Assembly (NCBI GenBank): GCA_028023455.1
Contig: JAQFVV010000156.1
Coordinates: forward strand, 2,871,236-2,935,235
From: Epiperipatus broadwayi
Lineage: Eukaryota > Onychophora > Udeonychophora > Euonychophora > Peripatidae
Length of the DNA stretch: 64,000 bases
Reading direction: 5' to 3'
This document shows positions 10,736 through 23,000 of this stretch, one piece after another. Position 1 is the first letter of the stretch. Each line of letters starts with the position of its first letter. The notes under the pieces are model-generated. The model searched no databases. It worked only from the letters and a program-made list of their open reading frames with translations, and was not told where the DNA came from. Made by a program: the position numbers and the translations under genes.

Positions 10736-13179
10736 TTTATTATCATATAGAACTTGAATATTAAACTATCAAAAATTATAATAGTAAAATAACAAAAAGC
10801 CAAAAAAAAGTGTGAATAGTTTTACCTCTTCTAACAAGCTGCACTGAATTTTCACTATCCAGTAACCATCTTGTATTTTGGTATTGTTCTGCAAGTTTAA
10901 CATAGGGATTCATATTGAACTAAAAGAACTTCCCGGCATAAAAAACAAAAATCTGTTTATTCAAATGAATGAAATTTGTAATTATCCTGTTGCATTAGTG
11001 CTCAAATTTAATTTGACTTCTGGCTATATGATTTGATATTTTGTTATTCAAACCATTGGAGGAAAAACTTTGATACCCAAGCCAATCCAAATGTACAGTT
11101 ATATAAATTTAACATCAAGCTGTTATAGATTTTAATGATCTCACATATCTTGGATAATTTGGTAAAAGAATGCCAAAAATCCTAAACTGTAAACTAACTT
11201 TCCTCTTAAGCTTACATTACTTAACACTAGTGATTACCTCTCTTACAGTCCCAGAAACTACAAAGAAAGTGATTAGTAATATCAATTAACAATAAATAGC
11301 AGTGCACCAATCAGTTTTCTAGATTAAAAATCTTTTGATAGGAGACATGACATTTGTATTGTTTATCACTCTACAACTATTCTGTGGTTACTTTTAATCC
11401 AAAGATTAGTAAACTAGAAAATCCTGATTTTTACATTAAGAAATCAGAGGTATTAGAATTATATTAGAAGCTAACCTAGTGTAAGACAAACTGCACATGC
11501 CACTTGATTTGAATACAAAGACTGGTTTGAATAGAAAGAGTAAAACAATCAAAGAATAGGTGAAAAAGTAACACACCTAAATAGAAATCTTTACACTTTC
11601 TATAGGAATTTTTTTTAATGCATTGATCAGCATAAACAATTGAGGTCAACAAATTAATGTGAGCATATTTTCTGGCCCAATTTCTGATTATAGTCTTCAT
11701 TTGGAAAAAATGTACTACTCAAACATTGATAATTTTGAATCCAGATTAAAAGTCTTTCAATCTAGACAGCAAATATATGTAGAACTACCTAATATAATCA
11801 AGGAATATTACAATAGCAATGCAGTCTATTTCAAAAGATACTTAATTAGTTTCTAAATATTTGAGTTTCATTTAGGAAAGTCTTATATTGAATACTCCAT
11901 TAATGTTGGTATACTTTGAATATGTTGATGAGTTTAAAACAGAGATGAAAAAATAGTCTATCATAGCTATTTATTTAATCAATATTGTGTATGAACTGTC
12001 TCACATTAGTGTTTAATTCCAATTTTTTTTCAGGGTCTGGTCTCAAAGTCATGAGTGCAGTCATCAAGAATTAATAATTTTTCTTGGTTTACAAAGATTT
12101 TCTTTCCAATTAACTGTTATTTACTAATGAGTTTCCAATTATTTGAAGTTTATCTTTTAGTCAAATTGACACAAAAAGTCATCTATATGAAAACACCATT
12201 GCATAATTTTTCTGCTTTAAAAAAAAAAAAAAAATATTTAAAACATTGCCTCCTCTGAATTTAATTTGCTCTTTAAACCACTTCATAAAAAGAATTTCTA
12301 AATTATGGCAATCTTTTTAAAATAGTAAACTGCAGATGTTGATTTTTTTATTTTTGCAATTATTATCCTTCAAAAAAGAAAATAATTGTAATGCCATTGA
12401 AGAAATGAAAAAAAAGTTGATAATGTCAGCGAAGATCCAGAGATTTTACTCTAAATACCTTAAATATGTACTTGTTTTTGAATAATCCACTTTTTTTTTT
12501 CATTGATTTTTTATTTTGATTTAATAAGTACTAAAAATTAATTTTGAAAGATGTATACTAAAAAAAAAAAGTATACCCAACTTAGAAAGTAATTTTCAAA
12601 CTAGAAAATATCAACATTCTTTTAAAAAATTTTTCAAGATACATGATGCTCTTAGCAAGATTTTAGAAATTCGAAAATCTGTGGCAGTATTATTTTGATA
12701 TTATGAATAGAACCTGATTTTTTTTTCTAATTATCAAGTTCTGGGAATATTTCTTTTAAAAAGATTTATACATTTATTTAATATACTTGAATTAAATATT
12801 TCCATGGACTGTTATTATAACAGAATAGAAATGAGATAATATCCAGGTAAACAGAGATCACTTTTAACTTTTAATATTATCAAGAAATTATCAATTACTA
12901 CTAAGTGACAATTCCTGAGGCTATACAAGTTTCTCATTAACCTATAATAGCTCTTGTTGGGTTTTTGTTGAAGTAAAAAGGGTCTTCTTTTACTTAAACC
13001 CAGAAAATTGAAATAAATTGAGATACTGCTGAATCTCACTGCACTCATTAAAATACCTATCCGACAGCCAATCAGATGTCATGATAGCCATCTAAACGAC
13101 AATTAATTTATTTCAATTTTCAACTATCTGTGCTTTGCAATTTAAAATATTATTTAAACCCAGAAAGCAATTTTTTTTA
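10736..13179. other. AT-rich DNA without recognisable gene
   Basis: Several short open frames (for example 11476-11700 minus and 12055-12258 plus) lack any recognisable motif and look like chance ORFs in AT-rich DNA. Confidence 0.45.
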
Positions 13180-13590
13180 TAGCATTCCATTGAAAAGGAA
13201 ATCCCTTCAATATTGAATGTGACTGGAATAATATATCTATGGGACATTTCAAATATTTTATATAGATTTCAACTAGTGGTATGCATTGTTTTTGCTTTTC
13301 TTATATTTGAGTTCGGGGAGTAAAAGTAATTATTGTATAGATTTTCTAAGTATATTTAAAATTGTATATGTTTCTTTATTTGCAGTATAAGATTTTTGCT
13401 TTCTTAAATTCATATTTATTTAAATTAACTTGAAATTTAATACATATTATATCATTGCACTCTACATTGAAGGGATTTCCTTTTCAATGGAGTGCTAAAA
13501 TTTGACTTTGTTTATTTAAAGGGGGAGTGTGGCTGGAATAATATAGCTTTGGTGCATTTTACATAATCTATGTATGTATATAAACTATGT
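13180..13590. repeat. foldback plus direct-repeat structure
   Basis: An inverted pair at 13180-13215 and 13457-13497 shares CCATTGAAAAGGAAATCCC on opposite strands. After each arm a direct repeat follows (TGGAATAATATA at 13232 and 13536, then a TTT.A.ATA.T.TATATA.A tract). The arrangement suggests a small element with terminal inversion, partly duplicated. Confidence 0.7.
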
Positions 13591-13616
13591 CAATGCTTCT
13601 ATAGCATAGTCTACTT

Positions 13617-14068
13617 CAGAAGTGGGCAATTGTTTTGGTTCAGGGGCCACTTTGTGGAAGTGAAGGGCCGCACCTTTTTTTCATGACACAATAAACACAA
13701 TGCTTTTCCCTGTATTACCAAGAAAATACTTGTTTGTCCACTCTTCATTAAACACATGACATTCATCACCGATTTTACATTTTTTCGGAGGGTTCGTGGT
13801 TTCACTAAAATTGGAAATGTATATATTTGCTAATGCAAAGACAAAATTGAAATTAACCAGATCAACTGGAAAAGCATTGGACATAGTATCTATACTGCAC
13901 ATGTGTACTGACGTGGCCATCCTAGTGGAAAATACGAGACGAATCTTCAATCGCAATAGAGAAGGAAATCTCAGTTTCAAGGCGGATTTTTCTGATTGCC
14001 TTGGTGGGCTGCATAAAAACTCTTAGTGGGTTGCACGTGGCCCTCAGGCTGCTATTTGCCCACCCCTG
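13617..14068 (-). mobile_element. non-autonomous hAT element (452 bp)
   Basis: The ends are CAGAAGTGGGCAATTG and, on the opposite strand, CAGGGGTGGGCAAATAG, a hAT-type terminal inverted repeat. The flanks GTCTACTT (13609-13616) and GTCTACTA (14069-14076) form an 8-bp target duplication with one mismatch. The element keeps only the N-terminal part of a transposase on the minus strand, so it is an internal deletion derivative that would need a transposase in trans. Confidence 0.85.
13681..13800 (-). pseudogene. hAT transposase N-terminal BED-region fragment
   Basis: The minus strand reads KKCKIGDECHVFNEEWTNKY followed by FLGNTGK. This matches the start of GTF2IRD2/ZBED-type hAT transposases, in which a R.F..EW...YFF..GK.VCL.C segment opens the BED finger. 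The frame stops at 13681 near the expected first zinc-binding cysteines, and the catalytic core is absent. The upstream part of the open frame (to 13980) is probably non-coding. Confidence 0.6.
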
Positions 14069-14076
14069 GTCTACTA

Positions 14077-15933
14077 AATTGATGAAATTTCATAATACTT
14101 ACGATTGATTAAAAAAAAAAAGCAATTTATTTATTTTTTTAATTTAAGGTATAAATATATATTAAATATAATGAAGAAAATCATTTATTTTACAATAAAA
14201 ATAAGCAAAATGTTAATATTTAATAATTCAACAATAAATGATATTTTATTTTCTGTTGACTCTAACTTATCTAGTTCCAATTTTATTGATTTTTTTTTTT
14301 TTAATGCTATATAATGCTTTGAATAATCTATTTATGGAATTCAATTGACTTTACATCTGTGTTTGATTTGCTATTACTTTTACTTATATAGTATTAAATA
14401 TAATCATTTAATGAAATCAAGAAAAAATAAAATCTTTTTATTATTAAATTTACAAAAGTTTATTAAATATTAAACTTTTGCTTATTTTTATTTCATACAC
14501 ATTTTGTGTATGATTACCACTTTTTTTATTTTATATTTAATATACATTCGTTGTCATAAATTCACTAAATGTTAAGATTATAATTAGATCAATCAAATGG
14601 GTAAACTATACATTATATGAGTACCATTCTGTCTATATGCCACATTTTAAAGCATAAATTAATAATGGCATATTTTTTATTACAGCTAACATAAATTAAC
14701 CTCACTTCTGTTCATCATTTATTAATCATGGTTTGCACTTATTTTTATTGAACCACAAAATCTTTTTCCATTTAATAAATTTTAAAGACTTAGATATAAG
14801 ATTTAGAAAGTTTTTTATTCAGAAAATTTTGTGCATATAATTGAAAAAAATAAACTGATTATAAATCAAACCATGATACATGGGATACATACACCCCCAA
14901 AAAATAATAACCCCATATTCTTTTCTTATATTCTTTATCTAGATTACAAGTCAATTGTTGATTCAAAAAATCAATCTGATCAAAAAGATTCAAATATTCT
15001 ACAGTTTTGAACATAAATCACTAATGTATCAAGTATATAGATCTGAAGCTAATATTGAAATAACTGACAGAATGTATGTTTTTAATCATCTCATAAGTGA
15101 AAAGAAATAGCCAGATAATTATTATACTAGTCAATCAACTAAATATAATAGTGTCAAATATAGTGATTTTTATAATTTAAATACAACAGATTGATTTCTT
15201 GAGTACTCTGATAATATTGAACTTATGGAAATAGATTCTCATGAAAGAAAGCATTTTTCACCATTATTTGTTTTTTTTAAGCTGGAAAATCAGGCAAAAT
15301 AAGAAGATTGTAACCAGCATTGGCTAAAAAATATAAGTGAATGTATAAGAAAATAATCTAATTCCTATATATTTTAAATAGTAAACCATGTAATGATTCT
15401 CGTCAACAATTTCCCCTTTTATAAACTGACCATGTAAATCATTAGTACACTATTATATCATCTGCGCTTACAATAAAAACTCAATACCAACTCGATTTTT
15501 GAATTAATGTTAGCATCATTAATAAATTCTTACTGTATGTTAAGTTTTCTAACTAAAAGCAGAATTAGCTAATAGATTACTATGACCACTCAATTATCAA
15601 TGATAATCTGCAATTGTTTAACACTTTTATCATTTGTTTTAGCATTTCAATGTTTGTGATGTAATGTAAATTTTTACGAGTCTTTAACAATTAAGACATA
15701 TACCAGAATAAGCTTATCCAGTGTGAAAAAATGTAGATGGATATAACTGTGAACATATTGACACAATATAAAAGCCATGATAATTCTGTCAAAGTTATTG
15801 GGGATCTGTTTCTAGACTATGTGGATTTTCATCATAAACGTATTACTTCAGAATAAAGTTTATGATAAATGCCCAAATTGCCTTAAAACAGATATGCTCT
15901 ATCTTTGAAATGGTTGTCTTGAATTCTGGGTAT
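14077..15933. other. AT-rich DNA downstream of the CYB5D2 gene
   Basis: Nothing is recognised. The part nearest 15933 should hold the CYB5D2 3' UTR, but I could not pick out a confident poly(A) signal on the minus strand. Confidence 0.4.
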
Positions 15934-16824
15934 TCATTCATCATTTACGCATGATAATGATTCAGAAGAACAGCCAGAAAATTCTTTCAAATGAGACTGA
16001 ATTCTATTACTTAACTTCATAGAAGGATTCAAACATATACATCGCCAAACATGAGAAGTAGGCTGAAATAGTTTTCGAGGTACACCTTCCCAATTGCGTT
16101 TTATTCCGCCACTCTGTTTACTGCACCAAAATCTTGATCCTTTGTCTGGAGTCCATTCTGAATTACAGGATGGAAACATTTTTTTATCTTCATCTTCTTT
16201 CTGTTTTTTTTTAATCGCAACTGTGTAAGATTTATTAAATTGCAGCAAATAATTACTAGGCTGCCCCGAAAAATCATAAAACAAGCCCGAGACTAAACCA
16301 AGAAATAAATAATCCGATTCATACAATTTAATCCAAGAAATAATATCCAAAATTTGATCGTATGTTAAACCATCTAGATTTTCGATCGCATCATCAGAAT
16401 TTCCAGTTGCAAAAGCTCGAGTGCCATCTCGGCCAGCGAAATAATTATAAGTACAACTAATACAGTAATGTTGAATTCCTTTAGTTACATTGTAAACACG
16501 GCCTAAAATTGCTAAATAAATTTCCCTGCTAGAACCGTCATGCATTTTTAAGGTTTCGGGTGTAAACATTAATCCAGAATAATGGGTAAATATAGGAAAA
16601 GTAGAATGCATTAACTTGTCAATGACAACTTTTTTGTTATTGTCCAATATAAAATAATTTAAAATTCGATACACAAAATTTAAAAAACAATTATCAGAGA
16701 TTTCATTTAATAAAGGTATTAAAATTGAGATACAAATTATACCAACCGAAAACGTTTGAAATACAAAAATTTTCATATTACGATGTGCCACATATAAATT
16801 TGATAAATTAATTGCTGCAGTCAT
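15934..16824 (-). CDS. CYB5D2: neuferricin (cytochrome b5 domain-containing protein 2)
   Basis: This is a single uninterrupted frame of 296 codons. Neuferricin is a secreted or membrane-associated, MAPR-related heme-binding protein. Residues 17-40 form a hydrophobic N-terminal segment (MKIFVFQTFSVGIICISILI) that could be a signal peptide or anchor, so translation might also start at Met17. The cytochrome b5-like domain includes IYLAILGRVYNVTKGIQHY and YNYFAGRDGTRAFATG. The conserved C-terminal part includes FPSCNSEWTPDKGSRFWCS, GVPRKLFQP and a final Cys-rich end. The family usually has a glycine-rich GPGG-like loop between the HY and FAGRD motifs. Here it reads CISCT, which is unusual. The length is near the vertebrate protein's (about 264) plus an N-terminal extension. 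It lies head to head with POLR2J. Confidence 0.9.
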   Translation of the reverse strand: MTAAINLSNLYVAHRNMKIFVFQTFSVGIICISILIPLLNEISDNCFLNFVYRILNYFILDNNKKVVIDKLMHSTFPIFTHYSGLMFTPETLKMHDGSSREIYLAILGRVYNVTKGIQHYCISCTYNYFAGRDGTRAFATGNSDDAIENLDGLTYDQILDIISWIKLYESDYLFLGLVSGLFYDFSGQPSNYLLQFNKSYTVAIKKKQKEDEDKKMFPSCNSEWTPDKGSRFWCSKQSGGIKRNWEGVPRKLFQPTSHVWRCICLNPSMKLSNRIQSHLKEFSGCSSESLSCVNDE

Positions 16825-17026
16825 GAATGATGAAATTTACTTTTTAAAAAAAATATATATTTGTTTTATTAGAAAATAAATTACAAAATGTAGAAATCTA
16901 ATTTATATGTAAAGAAGACTTCAACATAATTTATAAAATCTATGTAATATCTAGATTTATGTTACAATTATATAATTTTAAAAAATTAAGTGCGGTACAG
17001 TTTTAACTTCTTATAAACAAGAAGAC
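16825..17026. promoter_or_regulatory. probable bidirectional promoter, CYB5D2 / POLR2J
   Basis: Only 202 bp separate the two divergent start codons, so both 5' UTRs and core promoters must lie here or overlap the genes. The sequence is very AT-rich. CTTATAAACAAG about 15 bp upstream of the POLR2J ATG is too close to serve as its TATA box. No CpG island is apparent. The inference is from geometry. Confidence 0.6.
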
Positions 17027-17079
17027 ATGAATGCTCCTCCAGCGTTTGAGTCGTTTTTATTATTTGAAGGTGAAAAAAA
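17027..17079 (+). CDS. POLR2J: POLR2J exon 1 (coding part)
   Basis: It runs from ATG at 17027 to AA at 17079, followed by the donor GTACGT. The alternative donor GTAAAT at 17084 would insert a residue and break phase with exon 2. The chosen junction restores the conserved Lys-Lys-Ile-Thr-Ile. Confidence 0.92.
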
Positions 17080-20000
17080 GTACGTAAATACTGTTTTCTA
17101 ACAATGTTTATAGATCTGTTTTTATCTATAAATATATATAATTATAAATTATTTTTTTAATATTAAAATTTCAATTGTTTTTTTTTTTAATGCTGTGATT
17201 AATGCGATGACTCTGCTATACTCCTTTTAATGTTAAGTGTACATTGTGGGTTTTTTTTTAAATGAAAGACTTTGTGTAATATATTTTAATAAATATAGTA
17301 ATTAGACATATAATGGCAACATGTCAAAAGACATATTAATATAAGATTGTGTTTTTTAATATAAAAGAATTAAGAAGTGTTTGGCAAGAATTTGTAATAA
17401 GTGAAAAATCTCGGAATGAGTTTAAAAGATGTCAAAATGTTAGTGTCCGATTAGTTGTTATCATATCCAAAACTACTAATTTGTATTGAGACTGATATTT
17501 CAAGATAATCAGACTCAAGGAAGAACAACCCATTAGCACTAGCGATTAAAAATTAAGAAAGAATATTAAAAAAGATTAGTCAACAGATATATGTGGAAAG
17601 AATATGTATCTTATGATGGTACAGTTTTTGGTTGTCTGGCCTTACTCAGACAAAAAGAAGTATTCTTTTCAAACTGAGAGAATCGTGTTATTTCTTTTAT
17701 ATTTATGAACAAATAACTTGTATGAGTATATATGTATTACACTCATATATATCAATCGCTCCTTGTTAGAATTTGTAGTAGTGGAACTGTAGCATTAAAA
17801 GTATTAAAAAAATCCCAATATGGATTGAAAAATTATTAATAAAACTAAAATATATACTATATAGAATTTACTTATTACTTCCATTTACATTTGAATGTAA
17901 AAAGTAAAACGTCAGTATATGGTTATGTTTAAATTCCATTCTTCATTTTATTTACAAATGTATATAATAACCTTATTGTTAAAATGTCTGATTTGTAATT
18001 ATTTATTCTCAGTATTTTAACCCAGCTAAAGCAATAAGTCGATTTTATACCATTAATTTTTTTAGAGAGCAACATATCTTGGGTGCTGCTACCAGCTCAA
18101 ACTTCACATAAATCACAAGATATTTCTGCGTGGCTTGAATGCAGCTCCAGTTTTCCATAGTTCACACAGCACTAACTACTGTAAAATACAATTATTATTA
18201 TAAAATGAATTATATAAAATACTATCAAGCGATATTATATTATTAATAAGAAAGTAATGGTTTGTATATATTTATATAAAAATTTAAGAATGGTAGTAAT
18301 AAACAGAAGCTTCTCTTTAATTACTGGAGGGGGTGTAATTCTTCTGAATAAGCTGTCTCTTCTACTTATACGTGTACAGTGTATGTGTATAATATTGAAA
18401 ATTGAGAAATCAAACATCTTTCACAAAATATATCCTATACATTTTCCAAGACTTTTCCCCTTCCATTTTCATCTTCCAAAAAAAATTACCTATCAATAAA
18501 TTAAAGAGAATTATCTATCATTCATTTTATATAGGAATGGTTCCTTGTCTTTTTATCTTCACTTTCTTCAAATAAAATTATATCTCTTCACATTATCAAT
18601 CAACCACTAACTCCTTACTGTAATTTTATCTTTTTTAACATGTTTTTCCTAATTTTTAAAAATAGTAAATATTATATTTCAGTGAATTCCATAGTCCTAG
18701 CTTTATCTGATATTTTCGCCTAAATACTTGTTTTTAAATCTTTCAAATTATTTTTCTCTTCTAAATTTTGCAAAATTTCATTATAAGCATTTAAGAAATA
18801 TATATTAAGGCTATAACCTTAAGACTATGCGCCTAAATATGACAGTAGGGACCTCTACTAATCTTTAACACAAGATTAACGACTTTAAAAGAGTGGCCAC
18901 TCTTATCTTCGAAGATAAGAGTGGCCGCTCTTGTCTTTTAAAGTCATTAATCCTGTGTTAAAGATTTTTAGAGGTCCCTACTGTTCTATTTAGATGCATA
19001 GTCTTATGATTATAGCCTTAATATATTGCTTAGGTAATGTTTATATGCTTAATAAATTATTAGTTACAACTATAAGCATTTAACTAATTTTTTTAGTATT
19101 TAAAAATACTAATTTTCTCATGGCTTTGGTCTTGAATATCAATCTTATTCTTTTATTATCTTCATTACATATAATAGATTATATTTATCTGAAAGTATAT
19201 GCAAAACTCTCAATCCTGTGATTGATTAAATTTATCCATATTATCTCCCATTAAGAATTATCATTATCTTTTTCCTAGCATTAATTCCATGCTTAACATT
19301 CTTTTCTAATATTCAATCCTCATTCTTTCTATAGATTAACATATTCATAATATTTTTACCTGTGATCAATGATTTAGTGATATTTTTATCAGCTATTTCA
19401 TTAAATATATATATAAATGTCAAGTGTATATTTTTCCTTTTTTTAAAAAAATGTATGCAATTTTAATTACAGTATAAATGTATTAATTGGACAAACATCA
19501 ATGCTATTCAAAATACATACTAATGTAACCTTTTCTTTATACAGAAGTATCTGGCCAGAATTTGACGTCGATGAAAAATCGTTGACTGAAATTTTATAAC
19601 AAAAAAAAAAAAATCTAATTCTCAACTTAATTTTGTTTTCCTTTATCATCAGAGAGATTGTGGAAATGATTATTGTCCTCAGAAAAATAGCATTGCATGT
19701 AATGAATCAAATGATAAGAAAAGAAAAATTAAAGAGGCCTGATACATTTCTAATTCTAATAAATTTTTGAATCAGAGGTTTAATAATATGCAAATGAACA
19801 CGATTTGGAATTTTGGTCATTAAGTAATAGTTTTTTGATTTTGATAATTAATTGCCATAAATCCAGTATAGTGCATTAAACACACTTTTAAATTTTCTAA
19901 TCTAATTTTTCTGTTTCGCATATTGACATACGTGCTTTGTATTAATGTAAACTGAAAAAATAAAACCGTCATCAGTCAAACTTCCATTTTAAGTTTTTGC

Positions 20001-23000
20001 ATTTACAAAGTCTATTATAAAAATTATAAATAGAAATAAATAATAATTATATAACTAAATCCAAAACATTATTTTAACATTCATTTTTGTATATATTTTT
20101 TTTAATTTATTATGAAGATAATTAATGTGATTTGGCCAAAACTTTAATTATTATTGTTTTGTGAATAAGATTTTTCTATTAATAAGAAAAAAGAAGAGTT
20201 GTTTGTTTTTATAAGAGTTTGTGATTATATATGTGTGTGTTTGTGAATAAGTGTTGAGTGTTAGCAGCTGAATTGCTAAAAAAAAAAAAAATTTGTTTAT
20301 ACTGTATATATCTTAGATTAAATATTTTCATGGATTTAATATACTATAAACAAAGTAAAGTACAGGGTCATTTCCATGTAAATAACTAGAAATATGTTAA
20401 ACAGAAATGTTATTAGGGAAACCATCAATCCCGTGGCGCAACTACTTTTAATTTAACATCCAATAATAGCTTTTTGTCTTGAGCCTAAATAGAAATAAAA
20501 GATGGTCCTCTTTTATATCTAATCCAAGTTATTTTAAAGACAGCTATTTTTATAAGTATGGGGATTTTAAAAGTTTCACAATTTAAAAGATGTGACACTT
20601 TTAAGCCTGGATTTAAAATTAAAAAAAAGACTGCTTTTCCAATTAAACTTAAGACAAAAAAACTATTCTTGGAAACTGAAGTAATAATGTTTAAACTGCA
20701 AATTATCAGTGATGTTTGGATTCCCTAGTGATACCACTGCTAAACATATTTCTAATTATTTACATAAAACTGATTTGACACTTTATTTTGTTTATTGCAT
20801 TTAATTTCTTTTAATATTTTTCATTATTCAATTGGTGTTTAAGAATCACTTGCTCTATCTTATCTGTAAATAACTTTTTTTTACCTTAACTGGTGTTAGG
20901 TAACTAGCAAAAATCTGGATATGCTTTTATTTACCTGCCCTGTATAGTTTAATGCAGAGGTAAAGTGTGAGATTCTGTAGTACAAAGTCCCGGAGATAGA
21001 TCCCAGTTCTGGATATTTTTAAGACTCCTAAGCAATAAAGCCATTCAATTATATTTGCTCTAGAGCAATGATAGAAAGCCAGACTGAAGTGTAAGGTCTT
21101 TGGATTGATCCTAGTTCTGGATACTTCCAACACTTAAATTTATTATGTACACTTAAGCAATAAAGCCATTTAATTATATTTGCTCTAGAGCAAGGCTTCT
21201 TAAACTTTTTTATATAGCGACCCCCTTCAAGCTTAGGAAATTTTAAATGACCCCCTCCTCCATATAATGAAATATATATTAACCGTAGATGTAGATGTAA
21301 TATCGCACTATTTTACAATGTAAATAAAATAAGGATTAAAGAATACGTACCCATTCATTTCACATATATATAATTGGAAACGTTGACGGGATATCGGTCG
21401 TAATAAAACACAATAAATAGAATGACATAAAACTATATATAAATTTATTCAATAGAAAAAATAAACTTTTGTAACAATTTTTTTAATAAAAACATATTAT
21501 TAACATCAAACAATATTAATGTGACGGATGTGATTGTTTATTTTTACACAAATAATTAAATCCAGGCTCAATTTGAGTTAGTGCAGATCGTAATAAATTT
21601 TCAACGTTTATTAAAGTTGAACGGTATTTTGATTTTATGTAAGTTAATGTGGAAAAGGCTGATTCACATAAATATGTTGTACAAAATGGCAGTAATTTGT
21701 TCATTGCCATTTCCGATAGTAGGGGATATTCTGATTTGATTTCTATCCAAAATTCATGCACAGGCACTTGAGAAAATCTGAGTCGCAAGGTAGTATCATT
21801 TGTTAATTCGGCAAATTCTTCTTGTGCTTTTAAGTTTAAAAAATTAATTTCTTCCATTTCAATTGAAAATGGATTGCAAATCCATTGTTGTGTATCGATA
21901 TCATTGGGAAAATACCTATGCATGTAAACTTCCATATCCTTCAAATGATTAACTATAATTTTTGTTATAGGAGTATCTTTTTTTGAAATATTGTTAGTAA
22001 TTATATACTCGTCAGTAAATGGAAACATTTCGAGCGATCCACTTTCCACTCTGTTCTTCCATATAAGAATTTTTTTAACAAAGGCCTCAAGTTTATTTTT
22101 TAACATAAACATATTAACGCAGACTCCCTTCATTGATAAATTCATATCATTGATTTTATCAAAAATATCTGCCAAATAGCATAGCTTGAGAAGCCATAAA
22201 TTATCGTGAAAATAATCGGCCAAATTAGAATTTTGCTCTGTTAGAAATATAAGAACTTCATCTTTTAAAGTTAATAATCGTTTCAAACTTCGACCTCTTG
22301 ATAGCCACCTAACTTCAGCATGTAGCAATAAACTTGTATAATCCGAATCCATATCAATGCACAAATTTTTAAACAATCGACTATTAAGTGCTCGACTTTT
22401 AATAAAGTTGATGATTTTGACTGCATCAAAAAACACAGTGTTTAATTCTGGTGCAATTTTTTTAACAACAAGTGCCTCTTGGTGAATCATACAATGTGTA
22501 AATGTAATATGATCATTTCCAGCTTTAACAAATGCTGTAAAACCAAGATCTTGTCCGGTCATTGCTGCAGCACCGTCCGTGCACACACCAACACAATTTT
22601 TCCAATTTAATCCTTCTTTTTCAAAAAACTCATTTACTTTTATATATATATCTTTTCCACGAGTATGACCTTCCAGAGGACGACAAAACAGTATATCTTC
22701 ATGAATGCTTCCCTCATAAATATATCTTACAAAAAGTAACAACTGTGCCATTTTTGAAATGTCTGTCGACTCGTCCAGTTGTATTGCAAACTTTGAGCTG
22801 TCTTTAAGCCTCATAAGAAGCTGTTGAAATTGATCATTGCTAATCTCTGAAATTCTTTTGGACACAGTGTCATTTGATAATGGAATCTTACTAATTTCAG
22901 CAGCATACTGTTTTCCATGAACAATTTCAGACATTCTTATAGCTGCAGGTAGTAAAAGTTGCTCTCCAATAGTAAAAGGCTTTTTCGTTTTTGCTATCAA

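Noticed and set aside
17084-17089. GTAAAT as the POLR2J exon 1 donor
   Set aside because: It would add TAC and break the reading phase into exon 2; GTACGT at 17080 restores the conserved sequence.
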